A stretch of DNA of 64,000 nucleotides from Bin87 sp965115825 (lineage in GTDB: Bacteria; Chloroflexota; Dehalococcoidia; Lucifugimonadales; UBA3495). The stretch is from NCBI GenBank assembly GCA_965115825.1, contig OZ220464.1:2790001-2854000 (forward strand), written 5' to 3'. The translations under genes were made by a program, and so were the position numbers. Below are positions 15,862 to 23,905 of this stretch, piece by piece; the first letter of the stretch is position 1, and each line of letters begins with the position of its first letter. The notes beneath the pieces were generated by a model. That model did no database searches. It was not told where the DNA came from and was given only the letters and a program-made list of their open reading frames with translations.

Positions 15862-15906
15862 TTGTCAGAATCAGGATTTTGGGGATTTTCGGATTTTCAG
15901 GATTAG
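15862..15906 (+). repeat. Interspersed repeat A, copy 2
   Basis: TTGTCAGAATCAGGATTTT followed by repeated GGATTTTC and TCAGGAT. It lies about 215 bases before the first LRR gene and is duplicated with that gene at 17854. Confidence 0.8.
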
Positions 15907-15934
15907 GGTTGGATGCCTGCGCTGTATCGGCTAT

Positions 15935-15970
15935 TGGGGACGTGGGTTCCAGCTTTCGCCGGAACGACGG
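15935..15970. repeat. Interspersed palindromic repeat B
   Basis: GACGTGGGTTCCAGCTTTCG followed by CCGGAACGACGG, an imperfect GTTCC...GGAAC palindrome of the REP-like family that also occurs at 17927 and 22485. Confidence 0.7.
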
Positions 15971-16077
15971 TGGGTGTGGGGCGCGTGATATAGTAGTGGA
16001 GCGCTCACGGGTTGCCGTGCTGTAAGGTGGGTTGACTCGTAGCGTGAGGGGTTCTATGTGGATTATGGAATTGTTCG

Positions 16078-17835
16078 GTGATTAGAAGGTATTGGATCAC
16101 ATACGATGAGCGGGATGGTGGGCGCGATGGCCCGGCGGACGGAGATGGCGGCAGTGGGGGGGACGACGGTGGGGGTGGGCGGAGTCAGCGGGTTCCCGGG
16201 TGGCTGAAACTCTTGCTGGTTGGGCTGCTTTTACTGTTGTTGGCGGGGCTGGCCGCATATCTGCTGACTTTCGGCTCGTCTGATGAGTCGTCAATGGCGG
16301 CCGGGCCAAGTGCGGAGCCTGCTCCAACGGATACGCTGGGGGCTCCGACGGACGCGCCGACGGCTCCGGCGGCGGTTCAGCCTGCGGTTCCGGCGGCAAC
16401 CGCTACACTCGTACCGAGGCTACCGGGGACAGCTGGGGCGACGCCGGCGCCAACGGCTGGCGGCGCGGCGCCGGTGGAGTTGACTCACACTGCCACGCCG
16501 ACGCTGGCGCGGGATGCAACGGCTACTGCAACAAGCGCGCCGTCGGCGGCGGTGGAGCCAACGCGCGGGCTGACGGCTACGCGCGTCGCTGGCGGCGTAA
16601 GTAACGGCGTAAGTAACAGGGTTGGTACGCCAACGCGGGAGGCTGGGACGCCAGCGCGCGCTGAAGGCGGCTCGACAAGCGCACCGTCTGGAACGGCCAG
16701 GCCGACGCCAATGGGTAGGCTGACGGTCACACCGACGCCAACGGGTACGCTGTCGGCAATGGTGACGGGTACGCCAACTGCGGCTGCTACGCCAGCGCCG
16801 GGTGTGACTCAAACGGCAACGCCGACTGGGACGGTTACGGATACGCCGACGCCGACTGCTACGCTGTTGCCGGGTGTGACTCAAACGGCAACGGCGACTG
16901 CAACGGTGACGCCGACGCCAACTGCGACTGCTACGCTGTTGCCGGGTGTGACTCAAACGGCAACGGCGACTGCAACGGTGACGCCGACGCCAACTGCGAC
17001 TGCTACGCTGTTGCCGGGGGTGACTCAAACGGCGACGGCGACGGCAACAGTGACGCCGACGCCAACCCGCACGGCGACGCCGACACGGACGCGGATGGCA
17101 ACGCCGACGCACACGGCGACGCCGACACGGACGCTAACACCGACGCACACGGCGACGCCGACACGGACGCTAACACCGACGCACACGGCGACGCCGACAC
17201 GGACGCTAACACCGACGCACACGGCGACGCCGACACGGACGCTAACGCCAACACACACGGCGACGCCGACGCCGGTGCGCAGCGCTTGCGCCAATTTCGA
17301 ACGGGAACGGGCCGCGCTGGTCGCGTTTTACAATGCTACCGACGGAGATAACTGGCGCAACAATGAAAACTGGCTGAGTGATAAGCCACTGGGAGAATGG
17401 TGGGGGATCCAGACTTACAGCCATCCTGATACCGAAGGTTGTGTCAACCGGATACTCATGACCGGTAACCGGATGGCGGGGGATATGCCGAAGGAGTTGG
17501 GGAACCTGAGCAGCTTGTATATGTTATCCGTTGCGTCTAACCAGTTGACGGGTGAGATACCGAGGGAGCTGGGGAACATCCGCGGTTTGCAATACTTGGA
17601 AATCCAGAATAACCGTTTGACAGGGGAGATACCAAGGGAGCTGGGGAACCTGAGCAGATTGGTGTATTTACTCCTCGACAGTAATCAGCTAACGGGTGAG
17701 ATACCGGAGGAGCTAGGGCGCATCACCAGTATAACGGATGCCAGTTTCTATGATAACTCTCTGACCGGGTGTATTCCGTCCACCTTCCGCGGCAAACTCA
17801 GTCGAGAAGGCAGGGAGACTCTGCCGTTTTGCTAG
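16078..17835 (+). CDS. Membrane-anchored Thr/Pro-stalk LRR protein, copy 1
   Basis: The 585-residue type II membrane protein has an acidic Gly/Asp-rich cytoplasmic tail (1-40) and one transmembrane helix (about 43-64). Next comes a Thr/Pro/Ala stalk of about 330 residues built from 24-residue (LLPGVTQTATATATVTPTPT) and 12-residue (THTATPTRTLTP) units. A Cys-containing cap follows (CANFERERAALVAFYNATDG, then NENWLSDKPLGEW), then four 24-residue LRRs of the plant-type LTGEIPxELGNL consensus and a C-cap GCIPSTFRG. The cap resembles plant LRRNT_2. The stalk suggests an O-glycosylated spacer holding the LRR head away from the cell. GTG at 16078 was chosen because this start and the following RYWITYDERD are conserved in all copies. 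The role is probably surface recognition. Confidence 0.8.
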   Translation: MIRRYWITYDERDGGRDGPADGDGGSGGDDGGGGRSQRVPGWLKLLLVGLLLLLLAGLAAYLLTFGSSDESSMAAGPSAEPAPTDTLGAPTDAPTAPAAVQPAVPAATATLVPRLPGTAGATPAPTAGGAAPVELTHTATPTLARDATATATSAPSAAVEPTRGLTATRVAGGVSNGVSNRVGTPTREAGTPARAEGGSTSAPSGTARPTPMGRLTVTPTPTGTLSAMVTGTPTAAATPAPGVTQTATPTGTVTDTPTPTATLLPGVTQTATATATVTPTPTATATLLPGVTQTATATATVTPTPTATATLLPGVTQTATATATVTPTPTRTATPTRTRMATPTHTATPTRTLTPTHTATPTRTLTPTHTATPTRTLTPTHTATPTRTLTPTHTATPTPVRSACANFERERAALVAFYNATDGDNWRNNENWLSDKPLGEWWGIQTYSHPDTEGCVNRILMTGNRMAGDMPKELGNLSSLYMLSVASNQLTGEIPRELGNIRGLQYLEIQNNRLTGEIPRELGNLSRLVYLLLDSNQLTGEIPEELGRITSITDASFYDNSLTGCIPSTFRGKLSREGRETLPFC

Positions 17836-17853
17836 TAAGGCGGCGAGGATTGG

Positions 17854-17898
17854 TTGTCAGAATCAGGATTTTGGGGATTTTGGGATTTTCAGGATAGG
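17854..17898 (+). repeat. Interspersed repeat A, copy 3
   Basis: Nearly identical to the copy at 15862 and at the same position relative to the next LRR gene. Confidence 0.8.
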
Positions 17899-17926
17899 GG
17901 ACGGATGCCGGCGCTGTATCGGTTAT

Positions 17927-17965
17927 GAGGACGTGGGTTCCGGCTTTTGCCGGAACGACGATGTA
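17927..17965. repeat. Interspersed palindromic repeat B
   Basis: GTTCCGGC TTTT GCCGGAAC is a perfect 8-bp-stem palindrome inside a GACGTGG...CGACGATG context, duplicated from the 15935 copy together with the neighbouring LRR gene. Confidence 0.75.
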
Positions 17966-18101
17966 TAGGGGGGTGTGATATAGTAGGAGGCGTTCACGGG
18001 GTTGCCGTAGGGCAGGTTGACTCGTAGCGAGAGGCGATGCCACGGCGTTTTCCGGATTGATGGGGCCGGCGTCAACTGCTGATGGATTATGGAATTGTCC
18101 G

Positions 18102-19985
18102 GTGATTAAAAGGTATTGGATTACATACGATGAGCGGGATGATGGGCGCGATGGCCCGGCGGACGGAGATGGCGGCAGTGGGGGGGACGACGGTGGGGGT
18201 GGGCGGAGTCAGCGGGTTCCCGGGTGGTTGAAACTCTTGCTGGTTGGGCTGCTTTTGCTGTTGTTGGCAGGGCTGGCCGCATATCTGCTGACTTTCGGCT
18301 CGTCTGATGAGTCGTCAATGGCGGCCGGGCCAAGTGCGGAGCCTGCTCCAACGGATACGCTGGGGGCTCCGACGGACGCGCCGACGGCTCCGGCGGCGGT
18401 TCAGCCTGCGGTTCCGGCGGCAACCGCTACACTCGTACCGAGGCTACCGGGGACAGCTGGGGCGACGCCGGCGCCAACGGCTGGCGGCGCGGCGCCGGTG
18501 GAGTTGACTCACACTGCCACGCCGACGCTGGCGCGGGATGCAACGGCTACTGCAACAAGCGCGCCGTCGGCGGCGGTGGAGCCAACGCGCGGGCTGACGG
18601 CTACGCGCGTCGCTGGCGGCGTAAGTAACAGGGTTGGTACGCCAACGCGGGAGGCTGGGACGCCAGCGCGCGCTGAAGGCGGCTCGACAAGCGCACCGTC
18701 TGGAACGGGTACGCTGACGGCGACGCCGACGCCAACGGGTACGCCAACTGCGACTGCTACGCCAGCGCCGGGTGTGACTCAAACGGCAACGCCGACTGGG
18801 ACGGTTACGGCAACGCCAACTGCGACTGCTACGCTGTTGCCGGGGGTGACTCAAACAGCAACGGCAACGGTGACGCCGACGCCAATTGCGACTGCTACGC
18901 TGTTGCCGGGGGTGACTCAAATGGCAACGGCGACGGCAACGGTGACTCCGACGCCAACTGCGACTGCTACGCTGTTGCCGGGGGTGACTCAAACAGCGAC
19001 GGCGACGGCAACGGCAACGGTGACGCCGACGCCAACCCGCACGGCGACGCCGACTCGGACGGTGACGCCAACGCCGACCCGCACGGTGACGCCGACACGG
19101 ACGCGGACGGCGACGCCGACGCACACGGCAACGCCGACTCGGACGCTAACGCCAACGCACACGGCGACGCCGACGCACACGCCAACGCCGACGCCAAGGG
19201 GGAGCGCTTGCGCCGACCTGGAACGGGAACGGGCCGCGCTGGTCGCGTTTTACAATGCTACCGACGGAGATAACTGGGACAACAATGAAAATTGGCTGAG
19301 TGATAAACCATTGAAAGAATGGCATGGGATCAGCACTCGTCACTATACTGATCCTCCTGATCACGATGGCTGTGTCATCCGGATAACTCTGCTTAGCAAC
19401 AGGTTGAGGGGAGAGATACCGAAGGAGCTAGGGAACCTGAGCAGCGTGCGATCGATAACCCTCTGGAGTAATCAGATGACGGGTGAGATACCGAGGGAAC
19501 TGGGGAACCTCCGCAGTTTGGAACACTTGTCATTCCTGAGTAACGAGTTGACGGGTGAGATACCGAGGGAACTGGCGAACCTGAGCAACTTGAGAGCGTT
19601 AATTCTCAGTGAGAACGAGTTGACAGGTGAGATACCGGAGGAGCTGGGGAGCCTGAGCAAATTGTTCAATTTAGGCCTCGACGATAACGAGTTGACGGGT
19701 GAGATACCGGAGGAGCTGGGGAACCTGAGCAATTTGACAGGTTTATACCTCGAAGGTAACAGTTTGACGGGTGAGATACCGGAGGAGCTGGGGGACCTGA
19801 GCAATTTGAGCGAGTTACGCCTCGATAATAACGAGTTGACAGGTGAGATACCGGAGGAGCTGGGGAGCCTCACTAAATTAACCGTAGTCGTTTTGAGAGG
19901 CAACCTGCTGACTGGATGTACCCCGGCCGGCCTTCGCGGCGCTCTCGTTGGGAGACCCGATGAGAATCCACCGTTTTGCGAATAG
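18102..19985 (+). CDS. Membrane-anchored Thr/Pro-stalk LRR protein, copy 2
   Basis: The protein of about 627 residues has the same plan as copy 1: acidic tail, transmembrane helix, Thr/Pro stalk, Cys-containing LRRNT_2-like cap (CADLERERAALVAFYNATDG), LRRs and C-cap. The first 500 or so bases are almost identical to copy 1 at DNA level, whereas the LRR region has diverged and holds seven full 24-residue repeats instead of four. This points to recent duplication or gene conversion of the 5' half and independent growth of the LRR head. The start is placed at the conserved GTG; an in-frame ATG at 18057 would add a 15-residue leader absent from copy 1. Confidence 0.8.
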   Translation: MIKRYWITYDERDDGRDGPADGDGGSGGDDGGGGRSQRVPGWLKLLLVGLLLLLLAGLAAYLLTFGSSDESSMAAGPSAEPAPTDTLGAPTDAPTAPAAVQPAVPAATATLVPRLPGTAGATPAPTAGGAAPVELTHTATPTLARDATATATSAPSAAVEPTRGLTATRVAGGVSNRVGTPTREAGTPARAEGGSTSAPSGTGTLTATPTPTGTPTATATPAPGVTQTATPTGTVTATPTATATLLPGVTQTATATVTPTPIATATLLPGVTQMATATATVTPTPTATATLLPGVTQTATATATATVTPTPTRTATPTRTVTPTPTRTVTPTRTRTATPTHTATPTRTLTPTHTATPTHTPTPTPRGSACADLERERAALVAFYNATDGDNWDNNENWLSDKPLKEWHGISTRHYTDPPDHDGCVIRITLLSNRLRGEIPKELGNLSSVRSITLWSNQMTGEIPRELGNLRSLEHLSFLSNELTGEIPRELANLSNLRALILSENELTGEIPEELGSLSKLFNLGLDDNELTGEIPEELGNLSNLTGLYLEGNSLTGEIPEELGDLSNLSELRLDNNELTGEIPEELGSLTKLTVVVLRGNLLTGCTPAGLRGALVGRPDENPPFCE

Positions 19986-20023
19986 GGGGAGTCTGGCTGT
20001 GAGACGGATTGGGGCATTGTCCA

Positions 20024-21457
20024 GTGATAAGGCATTGGATTACATACGATGAGCGGGAGGAGGAGCGGGATGGGCCGACGGTCGAGGAGACGATGATGGG
20101 GCTGGGCGGCGCTGGCGGGTTCCCGGGTGGCTGAAACTCTTGCTGGTTGGGCTGCTGTTGCTGCTGTTGGCGGGGCTGGCCGCATATCTACTGTCTTCCT
20201 GTCGGGACGGAGGAGCCGGTCAAGGCATTTGATGCGCCGCCATCGGTATTGACGACTGTTCCGACGGATACGCCTGACTTGACGGACACGCCGGTTCCTA
20301 CCGCGGCGTTTCATCCCGCCTTTACGCCGACGGTTCCGGCGGCAACCGCTATGCTCGTACCGGCGGCGATGGCGACAGCTACGCCAACGCCGGTACCGGT
20401 ACCGACGAATATGGCGCCGCTGGCGTTGACGCATACCGCCACGCCAACGCTGGCGCCAATTGCAACGGCGGCGGCAACACGTGCGCCGACGGCGACAACC
20501 GTACCGTCCGGAACGGCGGTAGTGGGGCTGACGGGCACGGCGAGGCCAACGGATACGGCGACATCCGTACCAACTCAAAGGCTACGGCGTTGCTGACGGT
20601 AACGGCGACGCCCAACTCCGACTGTTACGCCAGCGCCGGGGTTGACTCGAACAGCAACGGCGACGGCACCGATGACGGCGACGCCGGCGCCGGGGCTGAC
20701 TCGCACGGGTACGCCGACTCAAACCGCAACGCTAACGCGGACACCGACGGCGACGCACACGCCAACGCCAACCCACGGGGCGACGGCGACGCACACGTTG
20801 ACGCCAACGCCAACCCGCACAGGTACGCCAACTCAAACTGCAACGCCGACGCCAACCCGCATGGCAACGCCGACTCGAACGTTGACGGCAACGCCAACCC
20901 ACACGGCGACGCCGACTCGAACGTTGACGCCAACGCCGACCCACACGGCGACGCCGACTCGAACGTTGACGCCAACGCCGACCCACACGGCGACGCCGAC
21001 TCGAACGTTGACGCCGACGCCAACCCACACGGCGACGCCGGTGCGCAGCGCTTGCGCCACCTTCAAACGGGAACGGGCCGCGCTGGTCGCGTTTTACAAT
21101 GCTACCGGCGGGGATGGCTGGATATACAATGAAAATTGGCTGAGTGATAAACCACTGGGAGAATGGTGGGGGGTTGTTACTGATAGCGATGGTTGCGTCA
21201 TCAGAATTTCTCTCACCGCTAACGGGTTGACGGGGAAGCTGCCGAAGGAGCTGGGGAACCTGCGCAACCTGATAATGTTAACCATCGAAGATAACGACTT
21301 GAGAGGAGATATACCGGAGGAGCTGGGGAACCTCACCAAATTAAGGGTGATTTATCTCGAACGTAACCGGCTGAGCGGGTGTGTGCCGGCCGCTTTGCGC
21401 GGCGTAGCAGCACTGGGCGGAGCGGTTTATAGTATGACTGTACCGTTTTGCGATTAG
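20024..21457 (+). pseudogene. Stalk-LRR protein, copy 3 (frame-broken)
   Basis: The conserved start GTGATAAGGCATTGGATTAC and DERE segment are present, but the frame stops at 20132-20134. The membrane segment GWLKLLLVGLLLLLLAGLAA is read in another frame and stops near 20230. The Thr/Pro stalk then runs in the first frame to stops at 20594 and 20600, with a short stretch in a third frame, and continues correctly from about 20615. From 20642 to the TAG at 21457 the stalk, cap (CATFKRERAALVAFYNATGG), two LRRs and the GCVPAALRG cap are intact. Homopolymer-free positions make simple sequencing error less likely, but low-complexity misassembly cannot be excluded. Confidence 0.7.
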
Positions 21458-21619
21458 GGAGATAAGGGAGCGGCTGTCGGCCGAGACTTTCGTCTTTGAT
21501 ATGCTGGCCGGGCACGATGCGGTGGGGACGGTTTGGTTGACGCTGGGTTTTGGCGGCGCCTATACTCGGTTGGCCTGCCTTTGGGCGGGTTAATATTGGG
21601 AGCATGGGGGTGGTTTGTA

Positions 21620-22459
21620 ATGACGCAGGGAGCGCCGCATCAGCGGGATTTGGCGGGAGAATCGTGGGATCCGGGGCAGTATCTGAAATTTGCCGACCAT
21701 CGGCTGCGGCCGGCTTTGGACTTGATGGGGCGGATACCGCCGGAGAATCCGCAGGTTGTGTATGACCTGGGCTGCGGGAGCGGCAACGTAACCCGCCTGC
21801 TGGCGGAACGCTGGCCGGAGGCGGACGTGGTGGGCGTGGACAACTCGCCGGAGATGCTGGAGCGCGCGGCATCGGGAGGCTCCGGCGCCCTGTCGGGACG
21901 GGTGCGTTGGCAGACGGGAGACCTGGCGGACTGGCGGCCGGACTGTACGCCGTCAATTCTGTATTCCAACGCGGCCATCCAGTGGGCGGCGGACCATCAT
22001 GAGCTGGTGCCGCGGCTGTGGAATCTGCTGCCCTCCGGGGGGTGCCTGGCGGTGCAGGCGCCGCTGAGCTGGGATATGCGGTCGCATCATCTGATGCGGG
22101 AAACGCTGGCCGACGGCGGGCCGGGCGGGCAGCCCGTCGGCTCGGAGGAGCTGCGGCGGGCCGTGGGCAACCGCTGGGTGCAGGATCCTGATTTTTACTA
22201 TGACCTGCTGGCTCCGGGAGCGGCGCATCTGGACGTGTGGACGACGGAATACCAGCACGTTTTGAGCGGCGACGACGCAGTGCTGGAGTGGGTTAGAAGC
22301 ACGGGGCTGCGGCCAATCCTCAACGGCCTGTCGGACGGCGACCGGGAGGCATATCTGGCCGAATATCGCCGGCGGCTGAACGCGGAGTATCCCCGGCGGG
22401 CGGACGGGGTTACGCTGTATCCGTTCCGCCGGCTGTTCTTTGTGGCAATACGGAAGTGA
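21620..22459 (+). CDS. tam: Trans-aconitate 2-methyltransferase-like protein
   Basis: The 279-residue class I SAM methyltransferase starts with SWDPGQYLKFADHRLRPALDL, the diagnostic N-terminal segment of Tam. It carries the SAM motif VYDLGCGSGN and the region ILYSNAAIQWAADHHELVPRL, also typical of Tam. Tam methylates trans-aconitate at the 6-carboxyl to detoxify this aconitase by-product in the cytoplasm. The start at 21620 was preferred to the longer open frame from 21533, which begins with TTG and adds a hydrophobic segment absent from the family. It lies alone between the LRR cluster and an epimerase gene. Confidence 0.88.
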   Translation: MTQGAPHQRDLAGESWDPGQYLKFADHRLRPALDLMGRIPPENPQVVYDLGCGSGNVTRLLAERWPEADVVGVDNSPEMLERAASGGSGALSGRVRWQTGDLADWRPDCTPSILYSNAAIQWAADHHELVPRLWNLLPSGGCLAVQAPLSWDMRSHHLMRETLADGGPGGQPVGSEELRRAVGNRWVQDPDFYYDLLAPGAAHLDVWTTEYQHVLSGDDAVLEWVRSTGLRPILNGLSDGDREAYLAEYRRRLNAEYPRRADGVTLYPFRRLFFVAIRK

Positions 22460-22484
22460 CGCTGTCGCGCAATTCAAATGTCAT

Positions 22485-22515
22485 TCCTGTCGTTCCCGCT
22501 GGCGCGGGAATTCAG
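22485..22515. repeat. REP-like palindrome (repeat B family)
   Basis: GTCGTTCCCGCTGGCGCGGG followed by AATTC contains a 7-bp perfect stem TTCCCGC / GCGGGAA. It sits in the short gap between tam and the epimerase gene, directly before the latter's ribosome binding site. Confidence 0.7.
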
Positions 22516-22529
22516 AGGGAGGTGCAACG

Positions 22530-23468
22530 ATGACGGTTCTGGTTCTGGGCGGCGCGGGTTTTATCGGGCCGCGGGTGATTCGCAAGCTGGTGGAGCGCGG
22601 CGAGGACGTGTACGCTACGGACATTAACCCGCTGCCGGAGATTGCCGGCATTGATAAGGGCGCCGTCCGCAGCGCGCGGGTGGACATAACAGACTTTGAG
22701 CAGGTTACGCGGGCGATTGTGGAGTCGCGGCCCGACCGCATCATCAACCTGGCGTACCTGCTGGGCGGCGGAGAGGGCAATCCACACCACCAGATGCGGC
22801 TGAACATCCTGGGGATGGACAACTGCTTTGAGGCGGGCCGGCTGCTGGGCGTGAACCGTATCGTTTATGCAAGCTCCGTTGCCGTCAGCGGGCAGCAGTC
22901 CAACTTTGGCGACCGGGCAATCAATGAGGACGAGGCGACTTACGGCGACAGCCAGTACGCAACGCACAAGATTTTCAACGAGTTCCAAGCCAGGATGTTC
23001 AACGAGAACTATGGAATGTCCATTACGGGCATCCGGCCGGCGAATGTGACGGGGCCGGACAAGGTGCGCGGCTCTACGGACCACGTGCGCTGCGTAACGC
23101 TGCCGGCGCGGGGAGAGGCGGTGAGTTTTCCATATCGGGAGATGATGCGGCTGCCGATACACGTTGAGGATATTGCGGAGGCCTTTGTGCGGGTGTCGCT
23201 GGTGGAGCGCAGCGCGTATCCGGTGTACAACTCCGGCGGCGTTCCCATCAGCCTGGGCGACCTGGCCGAGATGGTGCGGGGGTATCTGCCGGACGCGCAA
23301 ATCAGCTTTGACAACGAGGGGGGCCGGGAACACTCGGGCAACTACCTGGTGGACAACAGCCGGCTGCTGTCGGAGTTTGAGCTGACCTACGCACCGCTGG
23401 AGCAACGGGTGCTGGAAATCATCAACGAGGTGCGGATGGACGAGGGGCTGCCGCCGGTGGGCGCGTAG
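22530..23468 (+). CDS. NAD-dependent epimerase/dehydratase (extended SDR)
   Basis: The 312-residue extended short-chain dehydrogenase has the N-terminal GGAGFIG dinucleotide-binding motif, an ASSVAVSG segment supplying the catalytic Ser, the YATHK catalytic Tyr/Lys pair at about residues 150-154, and TGIRPANVTGP. The family covers UDP-sugar epimerases, dehydratases and reductases; the substrate cannot be assigned. GAGGGAGG lies before the ATG at 22530, which decides the start over the longer frame beginning at 22440. A small membrane protein gene follows 24 bases later. Confidence 0.9.
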   Translation: MTVLVLGGAGFIGPRVIRKLVERGEDVYATDINPLPEIAGIDKGAVRSARVDITDFEQVTRAIVESRPDRIINLAYLLGGGEGNPHHQMRLNILGMDNCFEAGRLLGVNRIVYASSVAVSGQQSNFGDRAINEDEATYGDSQYATHKIFNEFQARMFNENYGMSITGIRPANVTGPDKVRGSTDHVRCVTLPARGEAVSFPYREMMRLPIHVEDIAEAFVRVSLVERSAYPVYNSGGVPISLGDLAEMVRGYLPDAQISFDNEGGREHSGNYLVDNSRLLSEFELTYAPLEQRVLEIINEVRMDEGLPPVGA

Positions 23469-23492
23469 GCGACATTCGCAGGATAAGGCATC

Positions 23493-23885
23493 ATGTGGCA
23501 AAATGTAAAATACTACGCGCTGGCTTATGCCATCATGGTCGTCGGCGCATTGCTGTCATCCACTTTCCAGATATTGGGTGACCAGTTCCCCGTGGGGCAT
23601 CCGATAAGTACGGTATCGGCCAACCTGTCCGGGGTGACGGTAGGAGGTCTCTTCATGGTGATTGGATTTCTCAGGGACGGGCGGGTTGAGGAGGAACGCA
23701 AGCGGACTGAGGAGGAGCGCAAACGGGCCGAGGCGGCCGAGGCGCGGGCCGAGGCGGCGGAAGTCCGGGCGCAGCAGGAGCGCGAACGGGTTGACCGCCT
23801 GTTGGAGCGTTACGAAGTGATAACGGAAACGCTCATCAGGCGGCTGAATGAACCCAACGGCAACGGCAAGGGCGGCGCTGCGTAA
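23493..23885 (+). CDS. Small membrane protein with C-terminal coiled coil
   Basis: The 130-residue protein has two hydrophobic helices (about 8-27 and 42-60) followed by a strongly charged coiled coil of Glu/Arg/Ala heptads (EEERKRTEEERKRAEAAEAR) and a short Gly/Asn tail. I do not recognise a named family. Its layout, membrane anchor then cytoplasmic helix, is like that of the coiled-coil proteins at 8934 and 12018, but the sequence is different. It ends 20 bases before the end of a convergent gene. Confidence 0.7.
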   Translation: MWQNVKYYALAYAIMVVGALLSSTFQILGDQFPVGHPISTVSANLSGVTVGGLFMVIGFLRDGRVEEERKRTEEERKRAEAAEARAEAAEVRAQQERERVDRLLERYEVITETLIRRLNEPNGNGKGGAA

Positions 23886-23905
23886 ATGCAGCGACGACGC
23901 GGGGT

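Noticed and set aside
16864..17270. Regular repeats in the LRR stalk considered as a CRISPR-like array
   Set aside because: Units are contiguous in-frame Thr/Pro codons with no spacers.
20590..21132. 180-codon Asp/Asn/Ala-rich frame in LRR copy 3
   Set aside because: Mostly the +1 frame of the Thr/Pro stalk; only about 25 bases of it are real stalk frame.
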